Made by a program: the position numbers and the translations under genes. Of a stretch of 64,000 nt of DNA, positions 21,663 through 34,383 are shown piece after piece; position 1 is the first letter of the stretch, and each line of letters begins with the position of its first letter. This DNA is from Pleurodeles waltl (lineage: Eukaryota > Chordata > Amphibia > Caudata > Salamandridae), in NCBI RefSeq assembly GCF_031143425.1, contig NC_090445.1:814634317-814698316 (forward strand). Reading direction: 5' to 3'. Below the pieces are notes generated by a model. The model worked only from the letters and a program-made list of their open reading frames with translations, had not been told where the DNA came from and did not search any database.

Positions 21663-22380
21663 TTAAGCCCAGACTATCCAAGAGTGCATTTCTAAGAATT
21701 TGATAGTTATCTGCATCATCCTCTCTGACAATAAGAAGTCTGTCTCTCCCCTTGCCAGAGAATGGTAACCAAAGGATAGCAGCCCACTGTACACAATGGA
21801 CCCTCTGAACTTTACATGCCCTCTCATGTGCAGCAAACCACTTGTAGATGTCATCACCATCCTTGTAAGGAGGGACAACTTTGTGCAGATTTCAAGAATC
21901 AAATGAAGGTTCCCTAACATTTGAGTTTCTAAAACCGCTGCTGCCACCATGGGGAACTAACCACAAACCCTGCCTCTCTTTCTTCACAGCCAGGGATTCC
22001 CTGTCTAAGGCCAACTGTTGCTGCATTAACCTCAGTCTGGCCTTCTCTAACCTCAGCTTTCTGAGTTCCCTATCTAGGGACTGGTCCTCAGGGTTAGTAT
22101 TGTGTGAAGCCTCTGTAACAGAGGTAACATGAGAGTGTGCGGAGGCAGATCTATCTCTAACAGGTGCCACACTAGTGACTGGGCCTCTAGGGGTGAAGGG
22201 AGCCCTACTTGTGTGTGAACCATCCTCACTACCAGTTATACTAGGGGGGCTTACTGACGGCTTGGTCTGTGGAAGGACCCTCCCCAAGATTGTCAGTTTG
22301 CTCCTTTGAGCCTTCCTGGTTGGAGTCATCCTCTACCTCTTCAACTGTCTGATCTGGACCAGTGCTGAGTACCTGGTCAT
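21663..22380 (-). pseudogene. gag: Gypsy-type gag remnant
   Basis: Reading on the minus strand, 22329-21892 is an open 145-codon piece rich in charged helix-forming residues (RELRKLRLEKARLRLMQQQ), the type of coiled N-terminal gag segment seen in these elements. Downstream, in another frame, the sequence still spells a gag matrix/capsid-like stretch (YKDGDDIYKWF-like near 21855 and a DADNYQ-like motif near 21705). The frame shifts near 21900, and everything after 21663 is deleted. Gag would form the particle shell. Family assignment rests on the gag pattern and the LTR only, since pol is gone. Confidence 0.6.
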
Positions 22381-22750
22381 CTTGGAGGAGAAGATTTAAG
22401 AGAAGCTTTTTATTGGGTTCTTCCCAATCCCCAAACTTCTTTCAATACAGAGACCCCTCAAATGTTTAAAGTTAACATTTTCATATGTTGTTTTCACAAC
22501 TCTAAGGGTAGCATCTACAGAAGTTTAGGAAAAGGGAGTAAAATGCTAGTAGAATAACAGATCTAACTTTTTAGAGAAAAGAAGAAATCTTTTCAAGACT
22601 TTGTAAAAACCTTTGCAAAGTTAAAACAGAACTTTTAGAAAATTAGGAAATTACTTCTAGGTATATATTATATATGCTCTAAGTATTGGAGCAAGCTTTT
22701 CTTGTGAAAAGCACCGGTAACAAAGTGGTAAAGCAATTGCTAGTACTTAT

Positions 22751-22768
22751 CCCACTGCTGTACCACCA
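22751..22768 (-). promoter_or_regulatory. Candidate primer-binding site of the gypsy-type element
   Basis: One base inside the 5' LTR end (minus strand) lies TGGTGGTACAGCAGTGGG. A TGG start directly after the LTR is what a tRNA-primed retroelement shows. The tRNA is not identified. Confidence 0.45.
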
Positions 22769-22769
22769 A

Positions 22770-25700
22770 TGTAGGAGGCTGGCCTGGTTTGTAGTGGGTA
22801 CCTTGGGTACTTACACCTTATACCAGGTCCAGTTATCCCTCATTTTTGAAGTAGTAGTGTTCTAGCAGCTTAGGCTGATAGAGGTAGCTATAGCAGAGCA
22901 GCTTAGGCTGAACTAGAAGACATGCAAAGCTCATGCAACACCACTTATAGTTACACAATACTTATGCACAAGTAAAGACAATACTCAGTGTTACCAAAAA
23001 ATAAAGGTATTTATTTGGGTGACACAGTACCAAAAATATCTTAGAGGCAATACCTCTTCTGGAGGTAAGTCTATACACTAGACACCAAAATTAGACAAGT
23101 AATTAGTCTTAGGACAGTGCAAACAATAGGAAATGCTAAACAATGCAATGGGAGAAAATAGGTCTAGGGGCAAAACAAACCATATACTAAGAAAGTGGAA
23201 TGCGAATCACAAATTCCCCCCTAGACAAGCGTAGTGTGTGCAGAATTCCTGGGAGAATAAGAATACAGTAAAAGTAAGTAAATTACTCCTCCACAGAGCC
23301 CAGAAAAGCAGGAGTAAAGTACTGCAAGTTTCCTTAGGACACACTACGCCTCGTGATTGGGATATTGCAGTAACCAACCAAGTCTGCAAACAACAACTGC
23401 TGGATTCCTGGACCTGAAGACCTGCAAAATAAGGGGACCAAGTCCAGAAGTCGAAAGAAGTTCCAGGAAGGGCAGGAGCCCCTGCCTACCCAGAAGAGGG
23501 CGCAGAAGAAGAGTCCCTGGTTGGACGAAGAATGCAGGAATGCACACTAGGAAGATGTCAGTGGGTTCCTGCATGATGCAAAGAATGTCCCACAATGTGA
23601 AGATGGATGCAGATGTGATTTCGTGTTGGAAGTCACCAACAAGCCTTGGTTAAGGCAAAAGTGCATTTTGCATCAAAATGGTGCTGGCTGGTCCCAGGAG
23701 GGACCTGGGGGGCCTCAACTCTGTGTGAGGAGGAAGAGGGGGCTCTCAGCACTTTAGAGAGCCCTCAGGATGCCAGACAACACCCAAGGGAGTCCTTGGA
23801 CATGGGGACAAAGGAGGTGCACAATGCAGTTGGTGCAGCACAACAAAGGAAGGTCCCATGCCGCCGGAGAACAACTCAGCGAGTTGAGCATCACAGGATG
23901 GAGTGCTGGGGACCTGGGCCTAGCTGTGCAAAGGAATTTTGCAAATAGTGCGCAGAGGCCTCAGGAGGTGAAGAAGATGCAGTACCCAGGGGTACCCTCA
24001 CTCTCAGAGAAGGCAAGATCTTACCTCCTCTAAATTCATCAGCAGGACCTCAGGACAGTCTATGTCAATGGGGTCCAACCTCTGTGTCCTTAGTAGCATG
24101 CTCTTGGCTGTTCGAGGAGTCCAAGGGTACCAGTCGTCATCTTAGAAGGTGCCTGCTGGAGCAGAGGAGTGATTCCGTCACCCCCACAGGAGATTTCTAC
24201 GGTCCTTCTGGTGCAGGAGAATCCTCAGAGCATGCACACTGTGGAAACTCTTGCAGATTCTGGCTGGAGCTGAAGTTGCAGAGGAAAAGTATCCATTGTG
24301 GATACTTTGTTGCTGTTACAGCGGTTCCTGGAGCAGGCTGAGGTTGATCCAAGGTACGAGAATGAAGTAGTAGTTGCAGAGGATTCCTGAAGTAAACTTG
24401 CAAGCAGAATCTTAAGACAACCCACAGGAGAGACCCTAAATAGCCCTGAGAGGGGAGTGGCTACCTTATCAGGTATGGACCTATCAGAAGGGGTCTGCCA
24501 CTCAGAGCCCTCCAGAGTGTGCCCCCACCTTGCAAAGCAAGATGGCTGAAGTATGGGACACACTGGAGGACCTCTGGGCACCAACCCTAGGGTGGTGATG
24601 GACTGGGGAGTGGCCACTCCCCTTTCTTTTGTCCAGTTTTGCGCCAGAGCAGAGGACAAGGGGTCCCTGAACCAGTGTAGATTGTCTTATGCAAGGAGGG
24701 CACCATCTGTGCCCTTCAAAGCATTTCCAGAGGCTGGGGGAGGCTACCCCTCCCCAGCCTGTAACACCTATTTCCAAAGGGAGAGGGTGTAACACCCTGC
24801 TCTCAGAGGAAATGCTTTGTTCTGCCTTCCTGGGACTGAACTGCTCAGACCCCAGGAGGGTAGAACCCTGTCTGTGAGGTGGCAGCAGCTGTTGCTGCAG
24901 TGCAAGCCTCAGAGAGCTGGTTTGGCAGTACTGGGGGCCCATAGTGGAGCCCCCAGGATGCATGGAATTGGCTCCCCAATACCAGATTTGGAATGGGTGG
25001 ACAATTCCATGAGCTTAGACATTTTACAAGGGCATATTCAGAGTTACCATTGTGAAGCTACATATAGGTATTGACCTATATGTAGGGCACATGTGTAATG
25101 GTGTCCCCGCACTCACAAAGTCCTGGGAAATGGCCCTGAACTATGTGGGGGCACCTTTGCTAGTGCACTCACACTTAGTAACTTTGCACTTAACTTTCAG
25201 CAAGTGACGGTAAGACATATAGGTGACTTATAAGTTACTTAAGTGCAGTGAAAATGGCTGTGAAATAGCGTGTGCACTATTTCACACAGGCTGCAGTGGC
25301 AGTCCTGTGACAGGATTTGTCTGAGCTCCTTATGGGTGGCAAAAGAAATGCTGCAGCCCATAAGGATCTCCTAGAACCCCAATGCCCTGGGTACCCAGGT
25401 ACCATATACTAGGGACTAATAAGGGGGGCCAGTGTGCCAATTGAAATTGGTAAATTAAGTCACTAGCCTACAGTGACAAATTTAAAAGCAGAGAGACCAT
25501 AAGCACTGAGGTTCTGATTAGCAGAGCCTCAGTGACATAGTTAAGCATTAGTGACAACACACACATTAGGCCATAAACTAAGATCAGTGGGGTCTGGCTA
25601 GCAGAATCCCAGTGAGACAGGCAAAACACACTGACATATAGGTTTTTATCTATGAGCACTGGGGTCCCGGCTAGCAGGATCCTAGTGACACAGTAAAAAC

Positions 25701-25771
25701 ACACTGACACACACTCACAAACAGGCCAAAGGTGGGGGTAACCATGCTAGTAAAGAGGCTATTTTCTCACA
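22770..25771 (-). repeat. 5' LTR of the gypsy-type element (3.0 kb)
   Basis: Starts TGTGAGAAAATAGCC (minus) and ends CAGCCTCCTACA. The unusually long LTR has no convincing coding frame: the minus-strand frames at 24225-24963 overlap each other and carry no domains. The first 300 bases (25771-25470 of the plus strand) contain imperfect internal repeats based on ACTG(A/G)G(G/A)(T/C)(C/T)CTGGCTAGCAGGATCC-like phrases. Confidence 0.8.
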
Positions 25772-25776
25772 TGTAT

Positions 25777-28128
25777 CAATTGTATTAATGTGTATTATGG
25801 CTTTCTCCGCTTGACTAGACCTGAAACAATCATTTTGCAGCAGTAGAGAAAAATTATTTGCTTAATTTGTTCCCTCCGACCTGAATTCTTTCCCCAAGTT
25901 GCTGATGTGATATTGAATGTCCTATAGTATTGAAGGTGAAGAACATGTTTTACTATTAACTATGTAACAATATTTGTTCTAGCTGTTTAACAAGACAGGA
26001 AACTCAATGAAATGTGTTATTTTATTATGTGTATTGTGAGTGAGGATCCTGATGTTTCAAACAATTAGAAAATTTAATATTTTGTCAGAACTGTGTAAAA
26101 TCAATGCACTTTTGCTGGGAAAAACTGGAATAGTTGCAAACTTGATAGTGCCACCAGCAGCTACCGGATGCTGAAACTTGTACATAAGGATGAGCCCACC
26201 TGAAGGACCAATCAACAGACCATCAATATTTCTAATTAGTGTGGAACTTTGGAAACTTGGAATAAGTTTGATTATTAATTTCTGCCTTGAGTCTGCCCAG
26301 AACTCTGCCAGAATCAGTCTATTCCTGGTGTAAGTCTGCTGCTATTACCTTCTGTCTTCTCCGAGTTTCCTGATGAGTTTCTTCTTAGACTTAATTGCCC
26401 CATTAGTATATGCCATTAAGTACTAATATGCCCAAATAATTCTGAACTGCTGATCTGTCCTATGTGCAGCCCATGTTCTGCACTGTCCTGATGCTGCTGT
26501 AAACTGACGTCGGGAGAAAGTGACCGCTCTAGCTCATGAAGTATTTCTGTCTGCTGTCCCAAGAGGAGAGGTATAACTTAATGTGGTTTCTTGTTTTCCT
26601 TTTTCAGTTAGGATAATTACACCAGCATATTTTAAGAGAGAATCTCCAGTCAGATGTGTTTTTTTGTTTATTATTTTTGTCTCTTCTTTTACTTTTGCCC
26701 GCATGTGTTAGCCCGTTCCCACACATGCAAGTCTAAATTTGTGTTAGGGATAGGAATGGCCTAGCCCTGAAACCTGAATGTTACAGCTGTATTTTGATGC
26801 TTTACAGATGTCACCATCATCTGCTTTGAAATCTGATAGTAATGTGCATATTGTGTTTTTGCTAATCCATGTTATTCTTTTGGAGTGATTAATAGTATTG
26901 ATGTTTAGTAGGTTAAATCTTGTCAGACATTTCAGTCAGCCTATGGTTTTCATGTATGTTTATAACTTATTTTTGCACAACATATATGTTACATTGATTT
27001 TGGGATTGTAATAAAGCCTTGAAACTTTATTTGGTTTGGAATTTGATTTAGTGATAAATTATTCATGATGTCTACAGTTGTTCATGGTATCATGTAATTG
27101 ATTTGGGATTGAATGAATCTGACTACCACACTCTTTGCCAAACTCAAACATCTAGTCGACCTCTGTTGGTGAGAATAGTGATGGTGTATCACCAGAGTGC
27201 TTGCAGTGTCTGAAGCCAAGGTGGGAAGAAGACCTCTGGGAGCACATCAGCAGTTTTGGTGGCAAAGTTATAATTTTGTCTTGTAAAGAGGAGATTTACA
27301 ATTCACCCATGTTGTGAGTTGTTTTTTTATGTAGTGTAAGGGTTGATCAAATTTCAGTATTGCGTCCTAAGTGTACGGTATAAGTTTGAGTAGGGTTTGC
27401 GCTTGCAATGCTTTGGCTAAATTGTGATGTATGAAGTGAGTAGGGAGTTTGTCTACTCCAGGTAATTGAGCAGAAATTTTGTGTACTCTCGGTAAGAGAA
27501 AGGGGAGTTGGCATACTCAAGTGCAATGTTGCACTTTGTGCCACAAATTGCCCATGTGGTTGTTGCTGCTTACGGGTCCTGTGAGGCCTAAGACTCTGGA
27601 GTATTGTACAAGTGTATCGAAACACTTGGTTAATTTATTGTCTGCTGGTGTTGGTCGATTTAGCGCTGTTGAAAATACCAGTAGAACACACTTGATTGTG
27701 TGAGTTGGTGGGTGGTATTAGGTGAATCCTGAGTGCACACAGAGAATTTGTATCAATCGGAGTGAGGTTTGGAAGTCAAATCTTACTTGTGTTTATGAGA
27801 AAGCCATAGACGGAAGAGTCAAAAGTTCAGTGCAGCTTTTAAAGCTTTTGAGCACTACCTATGGTGAGCAGACAGGTTTTTGTGCTCACAATATTTGCAT
27901 TTAGGTTTTTGCATGAGAGTTATATGAGATGGCTCTGAAGTGATTTGTAGCAGGGTCGGTTAAAGAGAAAGCCACACACGGATTGGTGGACAAGACTGCA
28001 CTGCAATAGGTTGAGAACAGCTTCTGAAAGAGATTGTCGAATCAAACTTACTTCCTGGTTCCGCAGAATTTGTGTTTGTGAATTGAATTTGTGTAAAAAG
28101 TAAGTTTTTCAAAGCTTTAAGGAGTGGG
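25777..28128 (+). other. Probable ERV2 5' LTR and leader
   Basis: No gene. A poly(A) signal (AATAAA, 27010-27015) followed about 250 bases later by TGGTGGCAAAGTTATAA (27268 onward) could be the R-U5 part and primer-binding site. A TATA-like motif is not obvious. The boundaries are inferred from position upstream of gag only, because the other LTR is not in the window. Confidence 0.35.
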
Positions 28129-30880
28129 TTGAGAGATGTTTTTATTCCAGTTAGAGACAGTGAACATACTCCACCTGAGGGTACATCAGCATTTGATGTA
28201 GTGGGGGAGAGAGGAGTGTCAGCATGTCTTTGGGTAAATAAATGGTGCAAAATAACTGAGGAGGAAGGTACTTTAGCTTTTCCCTGTTATGGATCCTTTT
28301 ATTTAAGAATATTGGAGAATTTGAGGAGGGTGTTGTATGAGTCAAAACCCCTTCCTTGACCTGCACAATTTTAAGTACTTGCCATTTGGGAATTAATTGT
28401 GAGGCAGAAAGAGGCTAAAGGAGAATGAGAAAGACAGAAAAGACGTTAGCAGAAGCTAGATGGGATGAGGATCAGAGAATGTGGAGAGCAGAGACATTAC
28501 ATGCAGTGAAGTTATTCCCAACAATTACACAGGAAGGTGATGGAAGTGTTAAAGCTAAACCAAAAAGGCATCTGAGGAAGATTCATAACAGAAATTAGGT
28601 GAAAATAAAAAGGTAGCAGACACTGAAAGTGATTGAGATGCTGAATTTATAACTCAGTTCTTGCAGAATCATCCCTCAACGTATAATGCAGAGGCATAAG
28701 TAAGCCATAATGTGGACCTGAGTGTTGCTACAGTTCCAGCTGCACAAAGTCAGGTTCAGATAATTCCAAAGATACCTACTGTTAATGTTGCACAGGTGCC
28801 AGTGGTTTATCCAACAGTTCCAATTATTAATACAGCCCGGAATGTCACGGTTCCAGTTATGCCACAGCCAATTCAGGAATGACTCAATTTGAGTCTACAC
28901 CTAATGCACAGACACCTGGACAAGTCATGAATCAGAGACAGACAATACCTATGCATTCCCCAGTAACGACACAACAGAATGTTGCATCAAATCAGTCAAA
29001 GTAGGATTTTTGTACAGTCTTAACTGGCTTGGGAAAAGAATTAATGTTTCTGCCAGATCAAACAAATTTGTCAGAACCAGACACATTGACAGTTCCTGTA
29101 ACAATAGGTCCAGTAGTCCTGTTGTATGCCCAGGGTAATAACTAGAATGTCCCCAGATTCCAAATCCAGTATCAGCAACAAATTCACCTTTTGGAACTAA
29201 TGTTGAAATGGAGAGACTATCCACTACCGCAGCAGCCATGACCCCTATGAATTCATTTGGTTCGAATCAGATCTATGATAGAATAGGTCCACTGATTGAT
29301 GTGACATGTCCCTGATGGTCTGTAGGCACATCTGTATTAGCTCAGCAGCAAGCTAAAATTGGAATTAAATTAAATGATTGAGGGAACATTTGAATTGGAC
29401 AGATTAGATTCATACAATGAAAATGAGTTGCGCTTCATTTGCAACGATGTTATCCTTCAAGCAGGACAGGTTTATGAGAAGTTTGGCTGAGCAATATGAA
29501 ATCAAGAAACATGAGATCACCCGCAATGAAAATCCACATTAAGGAGTTGATTCAGAGCATGCAAACATGGGGAGCATTAGATAAATGGGAAGGCAGATGA
29601 GCAAAGAAAAAACGAGAATAGAAGAAAAAGCTGACTGCATCTTCAAATGAAGTACAGCAGGCTGAGAAAGCTGTAAAAATGATGCCAATGAGATGAATTC
29701 TGGCAGGGGATTTTGTTCATGTCCCATGGGGCAGAAGTGACATACTGTCATTCACAAATGATTACCTAAAGTTGAGGGAGAAACCAGAGGAATGGTACTA
29801 GCAAACAGAGGGATTTGTCAAGTTTGAAAAGTGTTTGTGGGAAGATCTGAACACTTTGTTTTAGGTTGTGATTGCCGGAAGATTTGTGGGTTGAGTCTAA
29901 GCAAAATGTTGATTGGACAGCATGTGAGCTGCAAAGGGATGCAGTAACTGGTGCCCCATCTAAGGAGTTGATGAAAACCTATTACAAGGTGATTTGAAGG
30001 TTTTTGAAAAGTAGAGTTTCACCTAAAGATATTGAATGGCAAAGAATGGACAGGACATCTCAGGAGACAAAGGAGTCTGTTTATGCTTATTATGAAAGAT
30101 TGTTGCAAGTATTCAAGTAACACGTTGTCACAGAAAGTATTTAACGAAGAAACATGATTCATTTTATGTTCAGATTCATTCAAGGACTGAAGCCTGAAGT
30201 TAGCAATATGATTAAGAATCATTTGATTTGCTGACAGGCATGAAATATTGCATTACACAAAATACTGTAGTGACAAAATTGATTTGAAGCACAAAAAGGT
30301 TAGGGGAAAAGGTAATAGTGATGCAAATCAAGTCTGCCCAAGCAACAGCTATGTAGCTATCACAAGGAATGGTGAATGTAGGAGGAATGCAGGGAACACA
30401 GCAGCAAGGAAATATGGTGCCTCAGTATAGAGGTAGAGATTGGGGAATTCAAATAGATCCGAATGCAAATGTGGCTGATGTTCAAAACATGAAGAGAATG
30501 CTTCCTTGTCATGAGTGCAGCAACGTTGGTCATTGAAAATGGGAGTGTCCATTTAATTACATAAATAATTGGCTGCAAGTTGCGCAGATGGTTGACAACA
30601 GTCAGTTTCAAAATCAAAGGGTTTAAAGGCCCCGGATTCACAACATGAATGTTCCTACTGGAACAGTACAAATGCAGGGTCACCAGCAACAAGTACAATT
30701 TCCTCAACAGCAAATTCAAGCCCCACAGCCAATACAGATATCTCAGGCTCTGATGGCACAGCAACAGGACATGGTTCCTAAGCAGAATGTGAACAAAAGA
30801 ACAAATGCAAATGTAAATCAGTTAATCACACAATACCAATTGATTGGATTCAGTGATGATGAAATGAGTAAAGAATAAAT
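28129..30880 (+). pseudogene. gag: ERV2 gag remnant
   Basis: Fragments in all three frames, with many stops. An N-terminal piece is open at 28129-28359; a Pro/Gln/Val-rich stretch follows near 28700-28880, and a capsid-like helical stretch near 29400-30230. The nucleocapsid zinc knuckle is recognisable at 30507-30548, and a Gln-rich tail (30645-30878) runs up to the protease. In a virus Gag forms the core. This copy cannot make it. Confidence 0.65.
30507..30548 (+). other. ERV2 nucleocapsid CCHC zinc knuckle, broken by a stop
   Basis: The codons spell C-x2-C-x4-H-x4-C, the retroviral RNA-binding knuckle. The residue after His is now TGA (30534), consistent with loss of a Trp codon. Confidence 0.75.
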
Positions 30881-30910
30881 GATGAGAGTTCAGAAGAGGG
30901 AGAATGTGGT

Positions 30911-31807
30911 TTGACTGCCTTATTGGAGGTAGATCAACGTGGTTGTTATGTGAAGGCGAGTGTTATGGGTCATGATGTTTCATTCATGGTTGACACTGGA
31001 TCAACTCGTTCCACTCTCAGATTTGCAGAAGTCCCTGATGTGCCCCTTTCAGGAAGGACAGTTCAGGTTGTAGGAGTAGCAAACCAGCATTTGGTAAACC
31101 CCATTATAGAGCCCGTTCCAGCCAAAATAGGAATATTTGAGGATCTGCACCAATTCATAGTCTGCAATTCCAGTCCTGTGTGTTTGTTAGGAAGACATTT
31201 ACTATGTAAATTAATATGCTCCATTACTTGTACTCATGAAGGGATAGCAATCCAAACAAACAGTGATGATGAGACTTTCAATCAAACTGATGTGATGTAT
31301 CCTCTCATTACACTATTTTCTGCCATAACAGTTAAAGACTTGCCTGATGAATTACAAGGCAAGGTAATGTTGAGAGTTCGGGATCTCTCTGGAAAAGATA
31401 TTGGACTTATGCAAGGTGTTGAACCACTCAAAGTGGCTGTAAAGCAAAATTCAGTCTTCCACAGAACGCCACAATATACCATGACTAAAGAACTGATTGA
31501 GGGAATTACACCAGTAATTGCAGATTTTGTTGAGCAGGGAGTGTTAAAAGAAGTGATGGGCAGCCCCTGTCATTCTCCAATTATGGGTCTGTGAAAGCCA
31601 AATGGGAAATATTGCATAGTTCAGGATTTCAGAATGGTGAACACAATTGTGGTATCCTGTTGTCCAGTAGTGTCTAACCCAGCAGTGATTTTATTTCATA
31701 TTCCATGTGAAACAGAATAATTTGCAGCTATAAATATATCACAGGCATCCTTTTTAATGTCTTTACATGAGGATAGTCTTTTCCTTTTCTCATTCTGATT
31801 TGGCAAC
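30911..31807 (+). pseudogene. pro-pol: ERV2 protease and start of reverse transcriptase
   Basis: A frame of 227 codons (30911-31594) contains a retropepsin: VDTGS at residues 27-31 (catalytic Asp-Thr-Gly) and LLGRHLL near 92-98, the flap-following G-R/D motif of the family. It continues without a stop into the RT N-terminal region and then meets TGA at 31592. RT sequence carries on (VQDFRMVN near 31620) to 31807, where Harbinger A begins. The protease domain itself looks uninterrupted, but it is cut off from an intact gag or pol. Confidence 0.75.
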
Positions 31808-32417
31808 TATGGGGGTCATTCTGACCTCGGCGGTAAAAGGCCCTTACCGCCGGTCAGAAGTCCGCCATTCTACCGCCGCGGCCGCGGTAAACCGCCACGG
31901 TCATTCGGACCACCAACTGTGAAACCGCCAACAATCCGACATCCAAGGAAGGCCGCCTCATCAGTGGGCCGCGGAAAACTGGAGATGACCAAACCTCCGC
32001 CGTCACGCCAACACAAACACGCCCATGCCATTCTGACCCACGAATCCACGCGGCGGTCTTTCAACCGCAGTATTCCATTGGCGGTACACACCGCCGCGGT
32101 CAAAATACACACACAGCTCCAAAACACAGCCACATTGGACAATTTGAAATACAAACACCTGACACACATACAAACAACACTCCCACACATCCAATCAACT
32201 ATAACACACACACCCACATCACCCACAAACCCCCACTAGTTGGAAATCGGAGAGAAGGCGAGAGAGATAGAGATAGAGAGAGCGAGCACAGCAGTAGAAA
32301 ACCCCAACACACACAGGAACCCAACTTCATCACCCACACCACATCTACGCACACATCACCACATATCACCACGCACATCACCACAAACACCACCCCACAC
32401 CTCATCCACACCACCCC

Positions 32418-33918
32418 ATGGCACCCCAAAGACACCCCAGGTTCTCGGACCAAGAACTCAGGGTCATGGTGGAGGAAATTATAAGGGTTGAGCCCCAGCT
32501 CTTCGGCACACAGGTGCAGCGCACCACTATAGCAAGGAAGGCTGAGCTATGGCAAAGGATCGTAGACAGGGTCAACGCTGTGGGACAGCATCCCAGAAAT
32601 CGGGAAGATATCCGAAAGCGATGGAACGACCTACGGGGAAGGTGCGCTCGATGGTGTCGCGACACAACATCGCTGTGCAGAAGACTGGCGGCGGACCCCC
32701 ACCCACTCCACCCCAATTCACAGCATGGGAGCAAGAGGTGGTAAACATCCTGCATCCTGATGGCCTCGCTGGAGTGCACAGAGGAATAGACTCTGGTAAG
32801 TCGAATCTCAACTACTTCACCCCCCCCCAACCACCAGCATGCCAACCCCCCCCTCGCCCCCAATCTCAACCCCCCAGCACACAACCTCCCTGCCAATGTC
32901 TCACCAGCACAACCCACCCTAAACAACACCAACGCCTGAATGCCAACACAAACCATAGACATCCACCACCAAAGCATGACCATTGCACATACCCATACAC
33001 CCCCCCCCCCCAACACCCTCACAACACCTCCCACAAGGGAATGCCAGCACTGGGGGCCAAGGGCACTCAAAATGCACGCCATGGCACACACCGAAACAAT
33101 AACCATACTCCTTTACCCCTGCAGGGCCCGAACGCCAACACACCGCCACAGAGGGTCCAGATTTGTCCATCCCACCCCCAGAACAGGCCCCCAGTTAGGA
33201 CAGCAGCTCTGTCGACCTAGAACCTGATGACCAGCCCGGACCATCGGGGACCTCTGGACAGTCGGTTCCCCACACACAGACACAGGCCACAGCAGACCCA
33301 ACCCCCTCTGGGAACACAAGCACAGCTCCCACCCAGCGGGCCCATGCCTCTGTCTCGCGGACGCGTCAATCAGCGGTGTGTCCGCCACTACAGGGCACCC
33401 AGGCTGACCCAACACCCCAACAACAACAGGGACCTGGGGGCAGTGGTAGTGGGCACACCGTCCAGGGGACAGAGGCCCGGGGACACAGGGCAACTGGGAG
33501 GGCTGCTGTGCGACAGGGGGGGGAGGACAGGCCCAGGGAACCGACTCTCCAAGAGGCCCTCACCACCATCATGGGAGCATACCATCACTCCCAGGAGACG
33601 ATGGCGACGGTACTGGCCAGGTTCACCGAGATCCAGGCACAGCAGGAGGAACGGTACATGGGGTTCAGCAATGAACTCAGGAACATCGCTACCGCTATGG
33701 GGACCATAGTCCAGGCCCTCAACCGTCTAGAAACCACATTGCGGGACCATGTGGCACCACAAAGGGCCCCTGTCACTAGCCAGGAACAGCCTACCACCTC
33801 CGCCGGCGCTAGTGGTCAGGAGGCCCCCACAGAACGACGGCCCACGAGAACCCCACCTCCTGCTGAAGAACAACCACCCCGCAAGAGGAACCTGAGATCT
33901 CAAAGGAAGACAGAGTAG
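32418..33918 (+). pseudogene. Harbinger A ORF1: Myb/SANT-like DNA-binding protein
   Basis: Exon 1 (32418-32795) begins MAPQRHPRFS and encodes a Myb/SANT-like domain (residues about 8-85; W in LWQRI, RWNDLRG), of the type found in NAIF1, a domesticated Harbinger protein. In the family this partner binds transposon ends and brings the transposase to the nucleus. A GT donor at 32796 and AG acceptor at 33123-33124 define an intron kept in all three copies. Exon 2 (33125-33918) is acidic/Pro-rich, then has a helical coiled segment (33560-33750) and a basic end (RKRNLRSQRK) resembling a nuclear localisation signal. Two lesions: loss of one G in the run near 32637 shifts the frame, and TAG near 33197 interrupts exon 2. 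Copies B and C keep the correct frame at the first point. Confidence 0.75.
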
Positions 33919-34089
33919 GATGCCAAGACCCCCGCCAGCCTAATATCCCCCCGGATGTCATTCCACTGTCCCACAGTGTCACCCTGTCCAACCTTGAACT
34001 GCCCCTGCTCCACCCTTCCACAGGCATATGGACAATGCACCTGTGCGACCGAGAACTGGACTCATCATGTACCAATATCCAGCACTAAA

Positions 34090-34095
34090 AATAAA
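34090..34095 (+). terminator. Poly(A) signal of Harbinger A ORF1
   Basis: AATAAA 172 bases after the ORF1 stop. The same signal occurs at the homologous place in copy B (46467-46472). Confidence 0.55.
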
Positions 34096-34383
34096 TCACT
34101 CATTGCACTGAAATCATGCTGGAGTCAGCCTGTATTATTTACAAATGTATAACACATTAATGATCAATAATGTTCTGTTATTTATGTGATGACAACATAC
34201 CGATGTCAATAAGCATTAGTCCATGGGCTAACCAAGCAGAAGTCACGCAGTGGGTCATACAGCACTGAAAAGGGAAGGGAAAATCAAACATCAGTTTAAA
34301 AGAACTGGGGGGAAATACACAAAGTAAAGATGCAGGGGTCTTTCAGTAAATGTTAAATGGCGTGGGTGATTCCTACCTGTGTG

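Larger units (their letters stand above)
21476..25771 (-). mobile_element. Gypsy-type LTR retrotransposon, internally deleted
   Basis: Both ends are certain: TGTAGGAG at 21476 and the complement of TGTGAGAAAA at 25771, flanked by the 5-base duplication TGTAT (21471-21475 and 25772-25776). On the minus strand the order is a complete 5' LTR (25771-22770, 3002 bases), a primer-binding-like site, a gag remnant (about 22380-21663), then only the last 182 bases of the 3' LTR (21657-21476). A single deletion therefore removed the rest of gag, all of pol and most of the 3' LTR. It cannot move by itself. The two copies of the 182-base LTR end differ at roughly a dozen sites, so the insertion is not recent. 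Confidence 0.85.

Noticed and set aside
24225..24963. Overlapping minus-strand frames in the 3-kb LTR as an LTR-encoded protein
   Set aside because: The two frames overlap in different phases, have no recognisable domain, and the related fragment at 10300-11500 does not keep them.
28380..30640. G-to-A hypermutation as the cause of ERV2 gag stops
   Set aside because: Some stops fit TGG to TGA, but frameshifts and other substitutions are as common. Ordinary decay explains it, and no outgroup copy is available to test it.
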